From Paramecium sonneborni (taxonomy: Eukaryota > Ciliophora > Oligohymenophorea > Peniculida > Parameciidae), in the NCBI GenBank assembly GCA_905182985.1, contig CAJJDN010000042.1, positions 376,097 to 440,096 of the forward strand: a stretch of DNA of 64,000 nt, written 5' to 3'. This document shows positions 47,771 through 60,878 of this stretch, piece by piece. Both the position numbers and the translations under genes were made by a program. Position 1 is the first letter of the stretch. Every line of letters begins with the position of its first letter. The notes under the pieces are model-generated. The model was not told the origin of the DNA and made no database searches. It worked only from the letters and a program-made list of their open reading frames with translations.

Positions 47771-48588
47771 ATGAATTTTAAGAAAGAGACTTTAGAATTA
47801 CTTGGATATGAAAACATATAGTGTTCAATTCCAAAAACATTACTTGATAACTTCACTGCTTTTTTTACTGCTTTATAACAAAATCCTCTAAAAAATGAAT
47901 CTCAAGAAAGTATTTATTTCTATACAACTGACCTTAGATTTTGAAAATGGTTTAATATTTATGTCAGCAATAAGTTAGAGTAATACTCCATAGTTGTCAT
48001 CTCAATAATTAAGGTCTGTTTAATCGAAAGGTTCTAAAGGAAAGATCAGAACTTTTTTTCCTTCAAGTAATAATCACCTTATTATTTAAATAGAATGGCC
48101 TGTTCAAAAAGCTAACATGAGTCCATTTTCTTTTTCAAAACATTCTCATTTTCAATCTTTGACAAGTCGATATTGGTACTATTTAGACAATAGTAATAAT
48201 GTTTAAGGTAAGGTTCAAACCTTATCTAAAATTTTTAGGTCCATTTTCTTGTGTTGAAATGGATAACTGGTATCGAAAAAATCTCCTCAATCCTGATTTA
48301 CTTATTAGCTATAAATCTCATGATCTAACTTCGTTTGTGAAAATCAAAGATATCTTAAAGGATTCAGAAAATCCAAAATGCGATAAAATTCTGCGTCAAC
48401 TATATAAAAGAGCTACTAGTGCTAAAAGAATAAGTATATAACAACTTTTACAAATAGTTAATAAAAATTCAAGCACTTCCCCAATAAGTAAGGCATCAAC
48501 AGAATTATCATCTAGCAATAACAATAGTTGTTAAAAATCTAGATAACCAATTTGGGGAGTAGATACCGATTATTTTTTAGGTTTCTGA
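47771..48588 (+). CDS. GYF-domain protein (5' end uncertain)
   Basis: From ATG 47771 with two introns (47910-47937, 48208-48238) the frame gives 252 residues. The GYF domain is clear at about residues 125-180: SRYWYYLDNSNNVQGPFSCVE, MDNWYRKNLLNPDLLI; intron 2 splits the Gln-Gly-Pro. GYF domains bind proline-rich peptides, often in splicing or translation repression. The region just upstream (47613-47770) also looks coding (a start MIKQDQIKLK and an acidic SESDDDNFQIYQNDV in another frame), so the real N-terminus is probably longer through introns I did not resolve. Confidence 0.72.
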
Positions 48589-48772
48589 AGTATTATCTAA
48601 AAAATTAAATATCAATTATCATTTTTTTAAAAAAACTAGAAGGAAAAAAAAAATATTTCCTTAATTTTAATTTTACAATTTAATAATTTTAATTAGGTTT
48701 GATGAACAAACTCTTATATATATAAATTAATATTATTGAATTGTTAATTATTCAATCAAGATAGTAACTTTC

Positions 48773-51700
48773 TCAGAATTCTTCTAAAGGGGGTCGTTCC
48801 AATGTCATTGACAAGTTATTCGTGGAATTCCTATAATTAATTTTAATTATTACGTCTAATGCTATACTTATCTGTTCAGATTATGAATGCTATTATTAGA
48901 ATATCTCTGTATTTTATCCTTGGCATTCTCCAATTTCTTTTGAAATTATGGTGCGTGTACCAATGACTGGACTGAGATCATCAAACTCCTATTAATTTCT
49001 TTATTACTCGCTGTTTAAGAGATATATTTTCTATAATATATCTTTTTATTTTACCTAAAACTCATCTATTACTAAATTGGCTTTTCCTACACATGCTCCT
49101 GTTTAGATTGTTTCTAAACCAGAATATCCTAAAACTGTTTCTAATCTTGTAATGTTCCTTGCATGATCATCTTTAATAATTTAGTCGAAACTCCATCCCT
49201 AAGTCTCTAAGGTTGTTTTTTTTGTATCTCTACTGAATCTCCTTTGGAATTACTATCTAATGAAATCTTATTCCTAGAGCTTCTTATGTTACAATTACAG
49301 TTCTATTGTATCGATTTTCTTTTGCAATTTAATAATTTCTTCAGCTTAGGAATTTTTTTATTTTATAGCATTTTCCAATTATTATCTAGTTTATAATAAT
49401 GAATTATGCATTTCATTCCTTTCTTGCATAAGTTATTTAACTGTGCATTCTAATTAGTATTCTCTGGAAAGCGGATTAAAAATTGAACTTTCTTATTGTT
49501 ACAATATAAAAAATATGAATGATATAATACTATGATTTTTAAGTCTCTAATGTAAACATCAATTACTAATTAATTTAAGTAAGACACTATTATTATTTTT
49601 CAGAATCATTCTTGTATTTTTAGAATTCTATCGTTAAATCTTCCTATAAATTATCAATCAAATTTTTACTAATTATTTTTATAGACTCTGTTTCAGTTAA
49701 ATCATTTCATTCTTTTTTTATGTATATGATAATTTCAATTTCTATAATTTTTCTCTTTCTTTTATTTGATACATTGAAAATTAATCTTTAACAGTAACCA
49801 TAATTTAATATACTTCCTATACCTTCTCTTACTCAACTTAAAGTTATCTTCTCAATTTAGACATTACTTCTTAAATTTAATATAATGCTTATTGATCCTC
49901 CATTTTATCACCCAACATAGCCAATAATTTTTCAACATCAGAAATCTCTTCATTTTCTTAAGTTGATTTTATCAATGTTTATTCATTTTCATCAAATTTT
50001 ATGTTTAATTCATCTTCATCTGTTTAAAAAGAGAAATTATCAATATCTAATAATTTATTTGATTTTGGTGAGGGAGGTTAAGAATCTATTTAAAATGATA
50101 CATTTTTTTTTTTATTTTAAGGATTTATGAAATGAGGAATCACTTAATCTGAGTTGATTTCTTTTGTTAAAATTGAATCTAATTTAGTAAGTGTTTCTTA
50201 AAAATTAACAATACTCTAAAAGGTTCTTTCCTCAATTTCTCTATCATATTATTCTGTCATAAATATATCTTTTGTTGATTCTGAATCAGAAGGACAATAA
50301 TTAAATTGATTCTTAAGATTAAGATTAGCAAGGAAGAAATCTAAATCTTATTTTGTTGAAGATAATGCTCTTCGAAAATCAAATAATTTTTATTCATTCT
50401 CTAAAATTTGAGTTTTCAACTATTCATTTTCAAAAATAAATTTTTAATTATTTTTTAAACATTCAGATAATTATTATTTTAAGAGTTCTTCATTTTATTT
50501 TAATTTTACAATTTTTTCTTATTATTCATCAATCCTACTCTAATAATTTATTTAAAGTGCTGCCATCTCTGTTTTTTTATATTCTAATTCTTCTTATAAA
50601 TTTACCACTAATTTATGTTCTTTCAATAATTACAAAGAGGAGTGTTATTTAGATTATGTAATATTTTATTATGTTCCTTGATTTTAGTTTCCTTTATCTT
50701 ATATGATTACTGTTCCATTTTCTACTTTTTCCATTAATTTATTGATTATATCATCCTATTCTAATATCTTTTATTCTGCAATATCCAACAATACTTACAA
50801 TTCCTTTGCACTTTTTTCAGCATTAATAATAGGTTTATTTTTTATAGCTTTTGCTCTGGCTCCAAATCTTAATGTACTTATTGTTTCTTTATCATTGTAT
50901 GAACACATAGAACAAGCAACTACTAATGTTGTCTTCGCATTTCCTCCAAGTGATTCACTTAATATTCTTGTTAATTTAGAGTCTCTATAAGGAATATGTT
51001 CTTTTTTATCAGAAGTTAAAGCATTTATTACCATACCTAAACAAGTTAATGATTTATTAATATTTTTAGCTTCTTCTAATTGTTAGCCGGAAACATTAGT
51101 TTTAGCTACTTTTTCTGATCCTGCTAAATCCACAAAGTATAATTTGCTAAGTTTACTGGAATCTGTTTTTAAATTTTTTTCACTCACTTAAATTTAAAAC
51201 AATGAATGAGATCTAGATGATCTTTCATTCATTCTAGTTGCAGCTATAGTTCTATTATTAGATCCAGTTTACATAACCTATTTCATTTCTTCTGGAGATT
51301 CAACTTTAATTTCTGTAAGATTCTATACAAAAATGCCTCTAAGTCTATCTTCTTTAATTTTTAGGTTAGTTTTATTAGTATCCAATAAATCCATAATTTT
51401 TTCATTATATATTTCTAAAAAAGAGACCTTGACTATATATATTAAGTCATCTGATTTAGTATGTACAACATCAAATAATTCAGTCATTACTCTTGGTATT
51501 AATCCTTTAGTTCTTTCATTTGGATTATCAGGTCCCTAGATTATTCATCAATTAAATACTTCCATAGTAAATGTTTTTCCTGATGAAGTTTAACCATAAG
51601 CAAAAATGGTTCCATTATAGCCATTCATTACGCTATCTAAAATAGGTCTTCCTACTTCTTCAAATACATCTGCTTATTCTGAATCAGGTCCAAATATACG

Positions 51701-51883
51701 ATCAAAAGTAAAATCCTATTTATCATTAGTGCCAACCTAAATAATTGATAGACTCAAATCTCATACTATAACAGTTATTTATTTTTCATTAAAAGTTACA
51801 CAACATTCTCCTCCTTATTACATCTCAAGAGCATTAAGTGGTCTTAGTCTAGCTACTACTTTAATATTTTATCCTTCTTTCAT
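48773..51883 (-). CDS. Kinesin with N-terminal motor
   Basis: ATG 51883. Introns 51737-51766, 51536-51559, 49644-49669 and a probable 43-nt intron 49488-49530 give 995 residues to TGA 48773. Motor signatures: [10 protein letters not shown]-loop [13 protein letters not shown], switch I region [21 protein letters not shown], switch [12 protein letters not shown], and [20 protein letters not shown], then [14 protein letters not shown] at the neck. A long Gln/Glu-rich coiled coil follows with a Pro/acidic break near residue 600 and a C-terminal globular part ([19 protein letters not shown]). The order suggests a plus-end-directed kinesin-1-like motor; the tail does not identify the subfamily. The 43-nt intron is unusually long and is the weakest part of the model. 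Confidence 0.88.
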
Positions 51884-52572
51884 GTAATAATATATTATTA
51901 TATTTTAAATTGCCTTATTTTAACAATTAAAATTATACTTATTTCATCATTGATTGTGCAAAAAATTACTATTCACATTCTATATTATATATCAATAATA
52001 TATTTATGATTAGGGATTTAATTCATATTGAAATATTTACACACTGAAAATAATGATTAATAATTGAATTTATTATTCAAATCTCATTAAGTTAAAAAAG
52101 GATTTTTAGAATTAAATTTATATTACAACTCATAAATTAAAAGTAGTTTATATTTAATTAGCATAGATTGGGAAAGAAAAAAGACTTTTGACTTAATTAA
52201 ATATATTAATTAAATTTTATATAATGATGACATAATTGAAGTATTTAAGAATAAATAAATTTTAAATATTGAATATTATTATTTTATATTGATTTATTAC
52301 CAACTCTTATAAGTATAAATTAAAGGAAAGAATAAGAATTAATTAAGGAGTTTAAATTTAAGTAGAGATGTTAATATTTAGATATGAAATATAAAATAGT
52401 TATTAGTTATGATAAATAATAAATTGTATACTACATGATTATTTGACAATAAAAATAAATATATATGATATAATCTTAATATAATTCTGAATTAACGAAA
52501 GTTTTTGTCATTTTTAAGTGGTAATTGATTATTATTGATCAAATAATAAAATATCTCAATACAAAATTGAAG
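51884..52572. other. Intergenic, no gene seen
   Basis: About 690 bp between divergent genes, extremely AT-rich with many short TGA-interrupted frames. Probably holds the promoters of the kinesin and CDPK-like genes. No RNA gene or repeat recognised. Confidence 0.45.
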
Positions 52573-54159
52573 ATGGGTTGTGCTGCTGGAAAACCTGAGA
52601 AACCACTTAGTAAACAAAACTCTCCTTGTTCTCATACAATAGAGAATAAAAAATCAGTATCTCTAATGGTAGAAACTGAGAAAATTGACGCAGATTATAT
52701 TTTTCATGCTTTGGATCCTTTAGTGAGTAAGCTCCTTATATAATAATTAAAATAGGTCGAAGAAATTATATAAAGAAGGCAGTTTCGAAGAGTAATAATG
52801 CTAGTCGAATAGTGAAGGTTTATAATTGTTTAAATTTGACAAATACTGAAAAATAAGAATTAGAAAGAATTGTAAATAGCTAATTGTAAATTGTAAAACT
52901 TATCATATATTTAAGAAACATCTAAACTTAGTCAATCTATAGTCTTATTATTACAATGATAATAAATTATATTTAGTAAGTGAATTTTGTGAAGGAGGAA
53001 ATCTTTTATCTTGTTTAGATCATTTTAGCAAACTACAACAATATAAGATGATAGATTTGTTCTGTTAGATTATGGCAGGAGTTAGATATTTACATAATTA
53101 TGGCATTGCACATGGGTATGTTAAGTTATGGTATTTTAGTAATATATAACTCGAAAGCATAGTATTTACAAATAGAAGCATGGATATTGCAAAGTTAATA
53201 GACTATGGTATACCTAGTTCTTTGAAATCTGCTTGTTTATAATGGAGATCTAATGGAGGAATTTAAGAAATTTCATTCAAGTCACCTGAAGCCTTAAAAT
53301 AACCAGGACTTACAACTACTAAATCTGATATATGGTCATGTGGTTGTCTTTTGTATTTCTTTTTAACTTCTCATATGCCATTTTAATCAAGAGATGTTTA
53401 AGCATTAAAAACAGCTATTTAAAGAGGAATAGTTAGTTTTGATGGCACTGAATGGATGAATATTAATCCAGATATGAAATAACTTGTTAGTAAAATGCTT
53501 AGTTCCAATCCATAAATTAGACCTACAGCTGCTGAAGTTATCAATAATCCTATATTTTTGAATAGAGCAAAAATTATTACCAAACCCAATAAATAACTTT
53601 CTAAACATATGAAAGACTTTAAAGTATTTTTATTCATCACTACTTTTAGTAATAATCATAAATGCAAAATGCCATGTTGAATTATATTGCAGAAAATATG
53701 TTACAAGAACAAGATAAAAAAAAATTAATGGAAGAATTCTAAAAATTTGATTTAAATAAAGATGGATAACTTACTAAAGAAGAACTCTTAAAAGTTTACA
53801 ATACTATGTATTCATCTGAATAAGCTACTCAAGAGGTTGAAGCCATATTCTCAAAAATTGATTAAAATGGAAGTGGTAGGATTGATTACTCAGGTATTTA
53901 AATCTCTTTATTCTTAGAATTTGTCATAGCTACTATAGATTAAAAAAAATATTTTAATAGAGAAAAATTGCTCATTCTATTTCAATAAATTGATAGAGAT
54001 CATAGTGGATAATTAAGCAAATTAGAAGTTAAGAAACTATTAAGAGACATGTAAGTGCCTTAAGAAAAACTTGATAATTTATCCAAATAGCTAGATCAAG
54101 ATGGTGATGGCTAAATAACTCAAGAAGAATTTTTATAAATTATGTTATCTATTGCATGA
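52573..54159 (+). CDS. CDPK-like protein with degenerate kinase domain and four EF hands
   Basis: Six exons (introns 52727-52755, 52893-52915, 53116-53139, 53624-53649, 53894-53917) give 486 residues. Begins MGCAAG: Gly2 and Cys3 suit myristoylation plus palmitoylation. The kinase fold is clear (SRIVKVYNCL with Lys72; KLYLVSEFCEGGNLLSCL; LIDYG; FKSPEAL; KSDIWSCGCLLYFFL; MPFQ). The catalytic loop, however, reads HGNIQLES (His163-Gly-Asn165) instead of HRDxKxxN: the Asp, Lys and Asn are all changed, so it is predicted to be a pseudokinase. Four EF-hand loops follow in the C-terminal half (DLNKDGQLTKEE, DQNGSGRID, DRDHSGQLSKLE, DQDGDGQITQEE), all with good Ca2+ ligands. Likely a membrane-bound calcium-responsive scaffold. 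Intron 3 falls exactly in the altered loop, but the alternative reading has no Asp either. Confidence 0.9.
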
Positions 54160-54628
54160 AATATGTGTATAAATTATTTATATAAATAAATTATTTATAA
54201 ACTCTTTTTATTAGAAAGAATAATTAAACTCAAAAGCTCTTATGACAATATTTTTAAGTTTTATTCTATATACATTTTTTAATAAATTACTATATAATCT
54301 CATCATTTAGGCAATAATTTTTAATCAAATATTTTTGAATTTGTTATTAATACAAATAATATGTTTTACCTATTTAAAATTCAAAATATATAGATAATAG
54401 AAATAAGTATAAATTAAATTCTAGCTTCTCAACATTATAATATATGCGAATAATTTTAATATAATATTATTTTTAGAAAGAAATAAACATATAGAAATCA
54501 AATTTGTTGAGAAAGTTGCAATTATAGCTTGAATATGAATTTGAATTTTTTATATGATTTTATAAATCTTACTTAACATTATATAACAACATTATTGATA
54601 AATTGAATTATTGATGTACTCAATATTT
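54160..54628. other. Intergenic, no gene seen
   Basis: About 470 bp between two same-strand genes. Very AT-rich, no open frame of interest. It must contain the CDPK-like 3' end and the promoter of the TPR/IQ gene. Confidence 0.5.
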
Positions 54629-57600
54629 ATGTTTATCAAATAACTTTAATCAAAAATATAAACACGTTCTGTATCGAATGTTTCAGGACATTCTAACCTA
54701 AGATAATCTGTCATAACAAGTCCATAAAGCAATACAGTAAATGTGATTTGGGATATAAATTAAATTGGTCAAGAATTGGATTGCTAAGATGATCCGATTT
54801 TGAATGAAGCTTTAAAACTGATAAATAATCATTAAGTAAATCAGGCAATTTTAATATTAACCTAAAGTATGAGTATAAATTGAATTGTAGTGGTTTCGGA
54901 AGGAAAAAAATATTTGGGATAACAATCTCAAGTATAATTAGTAATGAAAGTTACATTATTGGTTGTATCAAGTGCAATGTCAATTTTAGAGAATGATCCA
55001 GCATCTGCATTACTTTTGCTACTTGGATGTGATTAAATGTTTAAAGGATTAACACCAAAATAATAAGGTTATTTAAGAGTTTAGATTCTTAATGGATTAG
55101 GCTGTTATTATAGAAGAGTAGGATAATTAGAAAAAGCTTTAAAAGAATTAGAATGTGCATTGGCAGTGATAAAAAAATATAGCTTGAAAGAGGTTGCAGT
55201 TACTCACTTGAATTTATCAGTAGTATTGTCTTTAGTGGAAGAGTATTATTGAAATTATATTAGAAATTAGACATGAAGGTGCTTTAGAAAATGCAAAGAA
55301 GGCAGTTACAGAAAGTCATAAAGAATATTAATACTATATTAAAAATCATGTGTCGATGTAAACATTCAAATTTCAACGTTGTGTAAGTTCTTTAGCAATC
55401 TCCTTTTATAATGTTGGAGTTTAGGAATAGCATTTTTAAAGATATTAATTTGCATTATAAGCATATGCGTCTGCATTTAAAGTTGCTGAAGATAATTTAG
55501 GAATACATAGTTATCTAACTATATAACTTAAAAATATTTATGAAGAATTTGCAAGATAATTAGCAATAGCAGAAGGTTAAAAGATTGCAATTACATCTTT
55601 ACATCATAAGTTTTAAATAAGAGCAAATGTTACAAGTCAATATGCTTAAAGTCTTTTAAGAAGTTAACCTCAAGAGACTGTTAAAAAAGTTACTGAAAGG
55701 CTTTTTTAATCAGAAACTAAAAGATCAGGTCAATCTATTCGACCATAATCAGCATTAATTAGTCAAACCTAACCTCTAAAATTAAAATCATTTGATTTTA
55801 CTAAAAGAGAAGGATATACTATTAAAAAATAATTATCTGCTACTAATCGTACTCTAAATCAATTTAGTGAAGAAAATCCCAGGTCTGAGATAGAAAAATT
55901 AGAAAAGACAAAGTCATTACAATAATGTATTTAAGATTTATAATCAGTACTTATTAATTATATAATTAGCAAGCTCTAAAAGAATAAGAGGAATTGAAAA
56001 AAATTTAGGATGAAAAATAAAAAGAATTATAAAAGTTAGAAGCTTTTCGTTATATTAATTCATAAATATAGGCAAAAAAATAAGCAAAAAACTCAAACTA
56101 AACTTCAAGAGATATGAAAGCATCTATAGATTAAATGAAATAAATATTTAATACAGATCCATAAATATAAGAAATCTTAGATGAAAGTGAACCATAACCT
56201 TTAGTTGCAGTCCAAGAATAAATTAGAGTTACTAAAACAGAAGAGGAAGAAAATGCATTTAATAATTAGATTAATTCAAATTAAAACAATTAAATTAAAG
56301 AAACATCCAAAGAAGAGGAACATAAAAGATAATCTTTTACAACAACTCTTGAATAAAAAGGGTTATAAGATGAAACAATTTAAAGTCTTACCAGAAAGTT
56401 AGAATTTGAATAGGATTCATCAATTAAAAATAATAATTTTTAATAAAATATGTCATGTAAACAGATTGAAGATTTAGAAGAGATAACTGAAGAAATTAAT
56501 GAAGTTAATTAGTAAAAATAGAATCAATAAATTGTCGAAAATTAAGTTGATGAAATAATTTAAGAAAAAGCAAAATTACTTGAAGAATAAGAAAAATTTT
56601 AGAGATTATGCTATATTCAAAAATTTTTGAAATCAATATAAACTAAATTTAAATTAAGAATACAAAACTTATAGTCTAAATATTAAATGGTAACAGAAAA
56701 ATAGAATTTAACAATTTAAGATATTCAAAACAATCATCATGATGGCATTCTTTTTCTTGGTACCTATCTGTAGGATAATCATTTAATAGATATTGTGTTT
56801 ATTGATTTTTATATATTAAGGAAATCTCAAAGGAAATGTCTAAATATAAATGAAAAATTGGAACATATATTGACTTTATCCCTTTCCTCTTCTATTCCTA
56901 TAACTAACGATTTACTAGAAACTCTTAAAAATAAATTAATATCAATTACTCTTATCAATAATTAGTAACTTATAGTTCATAGTAATGATTTAGAAATTGA
57001 ACTTAAATCATTAGATAAATTATCTTCAATAAGATTAGATCTATAAAAATTAAAAATAAATGAATATAATACTTAATTTGTAGAAAACCATCAAAGTTTA
57101 TAAGTTCCAACAACAATTGCTGATATTTAATAATTTAATACAGATTCTATTGTAGTATAAAAATCCGCTTAAATAAACTAAGAATTATTATAATTATAAC
57201 ATCCTTTTTTAGAAATACCTTTAGTTTAAGAATAAGTAGAATAATAAATTAATGTTGAAAAATAAGACAACAATCTTAAATAGGAACAACAATCTGGAGA
57301 TTAAGAAAATCAATTTAGTGAATTTCAATAAGAAAGTAAAAATGGTAGCGATGAAATTGAAAAAAATAATCAGACTGGGTAATTTAATATTCATGTTTTT
57401 TCTTCTTAAAAATTGTAATCTTAATAGGATCTAGATAAAGCAGAAGAAGAACTTGAATATTAAAAATAAAAATAAAATCAACTTAAAGATAGTAACTAAA
57501 ATTTAGATTTCACTCTTTAATACAATGAATTTAGTATCAATAATTCTATGATGGGCACTATGAACAATGCAGAAACAGAAAATTAATAACATTTATAAGT

Positions 57601-59246
57601 AGATAATAGCAATGTAAATAAAGAGAAAACTTCAGTAAATCAAACAATATTAGAAGAAGAGTAAGAAGATGATCCAAAAGAATAAGAAAATAATGCTAAT
57701 ACTAGTCATAATAGATAACAATAGCAATATTATGTAGAGAGTTAATCTTTTTATTCAAACTCAGACGATAATGATCAAGGATAATCAAAAGAGAATCTAG
57801 AGGAATTGACCAAATAAAATAGCTAATATTTTCCTGAAGAAAAAATTTAAATTAGTATTCTACAAGTGCCACCAGTTCAAGAGCATAAAAATATTAGTAA
57901 ATAAACTAGTCTATAATTACCAAATTAAATGAAAGAAGAGATTGACGATAATTCTGATTAAGATAGTAATTATTTATTCTATTTATTTTTAGTATCTTAA
58001 AATAAACCTTATGGATACGAAAAGATTGGTTCAATAACTGGAATCAATAAAATAAATGGAGCTTTAATTTTGATAAATATTCTTTTCAACAAAGAATAAT
58101 AATTATTTTAGGCAATTACTGATACTGATTTTAAAGTTATGCCAACTTAATTTAAAGTTGAAAATGTAGAAAAAACTATAAAAAAACCATAAAAAAATTT
58201 AAAAGGATATTTAGTGAATTGGAAAAGTGAAACTGTATTAAAAGTTTACACAAAAGCTCATGAAAAAGCTGTGCTTAAACTTTAAAGAAAATTTAAATTT
58301 GATCATTATAGAAGACATCTTACATTTAAATTAGCTAAAACTAATATTGAAGGTACATTATAGGTTGGTTCAAGAAAATAAGTTATATATTTAGCTATAG
58401 AAACCAAAATTACTTAATAGAGAAATTCTTATACATTTAAAAATGAAACTTATAGTCAATTTGTTAATAAAATATCATTTAGAGTTCTAAATAATCTTAA
58501 ATTCTCTGAAGATAAAGGAATCTATTTACTTTAAGAACCATAACATAGAATTTTAGCATAAAATCTATAAGGTAAATTCAATTGTAATTTAAGCTAAAAT
58601 TTTTAAATTGCTAAGACCATAAAATACCTATGAATTTATAGGTTTCGGGTTATTAAATGGGATTTATGATTCAGTGCATAAAAAATTAATTATTGCAAGT
58701 GACAACAGAAAGACTTAGCCTTCTTAAGTTGATGTTCCTAAATCAATTTAAGGAGAGAATCTATTATAATTTTCCCAAAATTTATTAAACAGAGTATTTA
58801 TTAATTCAAGTTATATTTAGTCTTTTATTATTTAAAATAATAATGAAAATTGTGTAATTTATTATGAAGAAAAAGATGAAAATCATGTAAAACATATTTA
58901 AAATACAATTTTTAAATATCAAACAATAAGAATTTTAAAAATAGATTATTATCAAGTTTAGTAAAGGCAAATTATAAAAAAAGAAATTGTAATTGAACTT
59001 TAAAGAAAAATTAAAAGATTCTTTGGTTTAAAATGCTAGGATAGATTTTATCAAATTGGTAAATTAAATGATAAAGAGATAAAAAATTTGATTTTAAACT
59101 TTAAAAGAATAGTTAGTATATTCTTAATTTAAGAAAATGACTAAATTGAACTCGATATAAATTCTTTAAAGGAATTTATAAATTAAGAAGGTCATTTTGA
59201 AAAATTGTTGAGAATGGATTTAAAAAATAATGTTTATTAAATTTGA
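54629..59246 (+). CDS. Large TPR and IQ-motif protein
   Basis: Introns 54867-54890, 55243-55270, 55947-55969 and 58572-58593 give 1,506 residues (another 27-nt intron may sit at 57966-57992 without changing the frame). Residues about 60-330 are TPR-like helical pairs (LRVQILNGLGCYYRRVGQLE, KALKELECALAVIKK, ENAKKAVTESHKEYQ). The middle 700 residues are Gln/Glu-rich coiled coil and low complexity. The C-terminal third carries IQ-like motifs (LCYIQKFLKSIQTKFKLRIQ; AVLKLQRKFKFDHYRRHL; IVIELQRKIKRFFGLKCQ) that could bind calmodulin. No enzyme domain is seen. The start at 54629 is the first ATG of an open frame that continues without a break. Probably a cytoskeletal or basal-body scaffold (inference). 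Confidence 0.75.
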
Positions 59247-59372
59247 AACTCTATATATATATCACTTTAAATAATTGAGATTGAATATAAATATTTTTCT
59301 AATCTAGATGGTATATCGTTTTATATACATAAATAATATTTATTTATTAACATAGAACTATAATTATATTTC

Positions 59373-60457
59373 TCAGGTGTTAAAAATTTTAATCAATTCT
59401 TCTGAAACAGCAGAAGGAGTGAAAACTCCTAAATCTGTGAATAATAATGTTATTAAATCTGGAGGAGTATAATCACATAATGGATTGATTAGCTAAAATT
59501 TTATAAATTAAATTACATCCAAATTTTCAGGTAATTTCAATTTTTCTGAAAAAGATGGTTCTTCTTAGCTATATCTTATTGAATCACTTAAGTCTTTTTA
59601 TGATAATGGAAATAGACGAGTGAACTTGAAACTTTCAGCTAAGACATAAAAAGGTTTCTTTTAGAATCTGGCACAAATAGCAGTAGTATAAGTTCCTACT
59701 CTATTTATTATACCTCCATTTTCAACAACCGCTTCTGCTCCTGTTAAAACCATATCTATATTTTCTATAACTTATCCAATAGCAGAATCAAATATTAATT
59801 TACAAGGATATCCAATTTCTGTTAATTATCTATATGTTTCTATTCCTTCTGATTTTGGTCTGCATTCAGGGATATATATTTGCATAACTATCCCAGCCTT
59901 AAATGCTTCTATCAAAGAATATAGTACTACATTTGAGTATCCTACTACCAATACTTTCTAAAATTAAAATTTTCATATACAAATCTATTATTAAAGAATT
60001 TTAAGCATTAGGTTTTGATGTTATCTTTAGATCGTACAATTATGTCAATTTGCTCTTATGAAATTTCTAAAAGTGATGACTTTAAGGCTTCCATACTATC
60101 AGCCCGTAATTGTTGTAAACCTTTACTTATATAATGTTGATATATAGTCTAAGTTGATCTTAATACTAATTCTGATCTGCCATGACCAGCTTGAGCATTA
60201 TTAATTAAATATTCTCCTGCTGTCTTTATTTCATGAGTTAAACCTTACATTGTCATCTCTTTAAATGAAATATTAAATTACCTTTACTATTTGTAATCAA
60301 ATTTATCATAACCTTTATCAAAATTACAGCATAATGCTCATTTGTCGTTTCATTTAATTACGTAAATTCTTCAAGAACTTTATAATAATATTGATACCAA
60401 ACCTTTTTTCAAAGTAGATGACATAGAATCAGATTTTGATGAGAAACCCAAACTCAT
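59373..60457 (-). CDS. EIF2B1: Translation initiation factor eIF2B subunit alpha
   Basis: Four exons (introns 60378-60402, 60259-60281, 59958-59980) give 337 residues, close to the usual 300-310. Family blocks are unmistakable: [117 protein letters not shown]. Part of the eIF2 guanine-nucleotide exchange factor that recycles eIF2-GDP and senses its phosphorylation. Intron 1 (GTTTGG...AAAG) is required to connect the start to VLEEFTQLNE; introns 1 and 2 end in AAG. A second in-frame Met lies 12 codons after the first. Confidence 0.95.
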
Positions 60458-60878
60458 TAAATTTATATATTTATTCTTTTTTATAAACAATTATTTATGA
60501 ATTATAAAATCACTCCTAAAACATTGTTTAATAAAAATTATCTTTTTCATACTATTAAAAATATCTTGTCTCTTGCTTCTTGTATTTAAAAACAACCCAT
60601 TGTTATAAAACTAAATTTTGAATATTCAAATTATTCGAAGTTTAAAAATTTATATAATATCAAGATAAATAAACTTTCATTTTTAATAATACCCTTATTT
60701 TTAGTTTATTTTATATTAGGACACCTTTTTTATAATAATCTTTTTCAAAAATTCAGAATTTTATTCAATATTTTTTTTGATTTATCAACAAATGGGCTAT
60801 TAGAAAGCTTTTTTTTAGTCGAAAATGTTTCATCAATAATTGATAGGTTATTTTCTATTTGATGATATTAATTTTTAT
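60458..60878. other. Spacer with a short hydrophobic open frame
   Basis: A frame from ATG 60497 to TGA 60860-60862 (121 codons) is Phe/Leu/Asn-rich with one possible membrane segment (LSFLIIPLFLVYFILGHLF). It overlaps the likely start region of the sensor gene (alternative ATG at 60825). It may be an upstream exon, a separate small gene or chance in AT-rich DNA. Confidence 0.3.

Noticed and set aside
50703..50990. Open frame on the plus strand within the kinesin gene
   Set aside because: It is antisense to the conserved motor domain; the minus strand carries all kinesin signatures.
60403..60410. One-base excess in an A run as the cause of a frame jump at the start of eIF2B alpha
   Set aside because: A 25-nt intron (60378-60402) joins the start to the conserved part exactly in frame, and the total length then divides by three.
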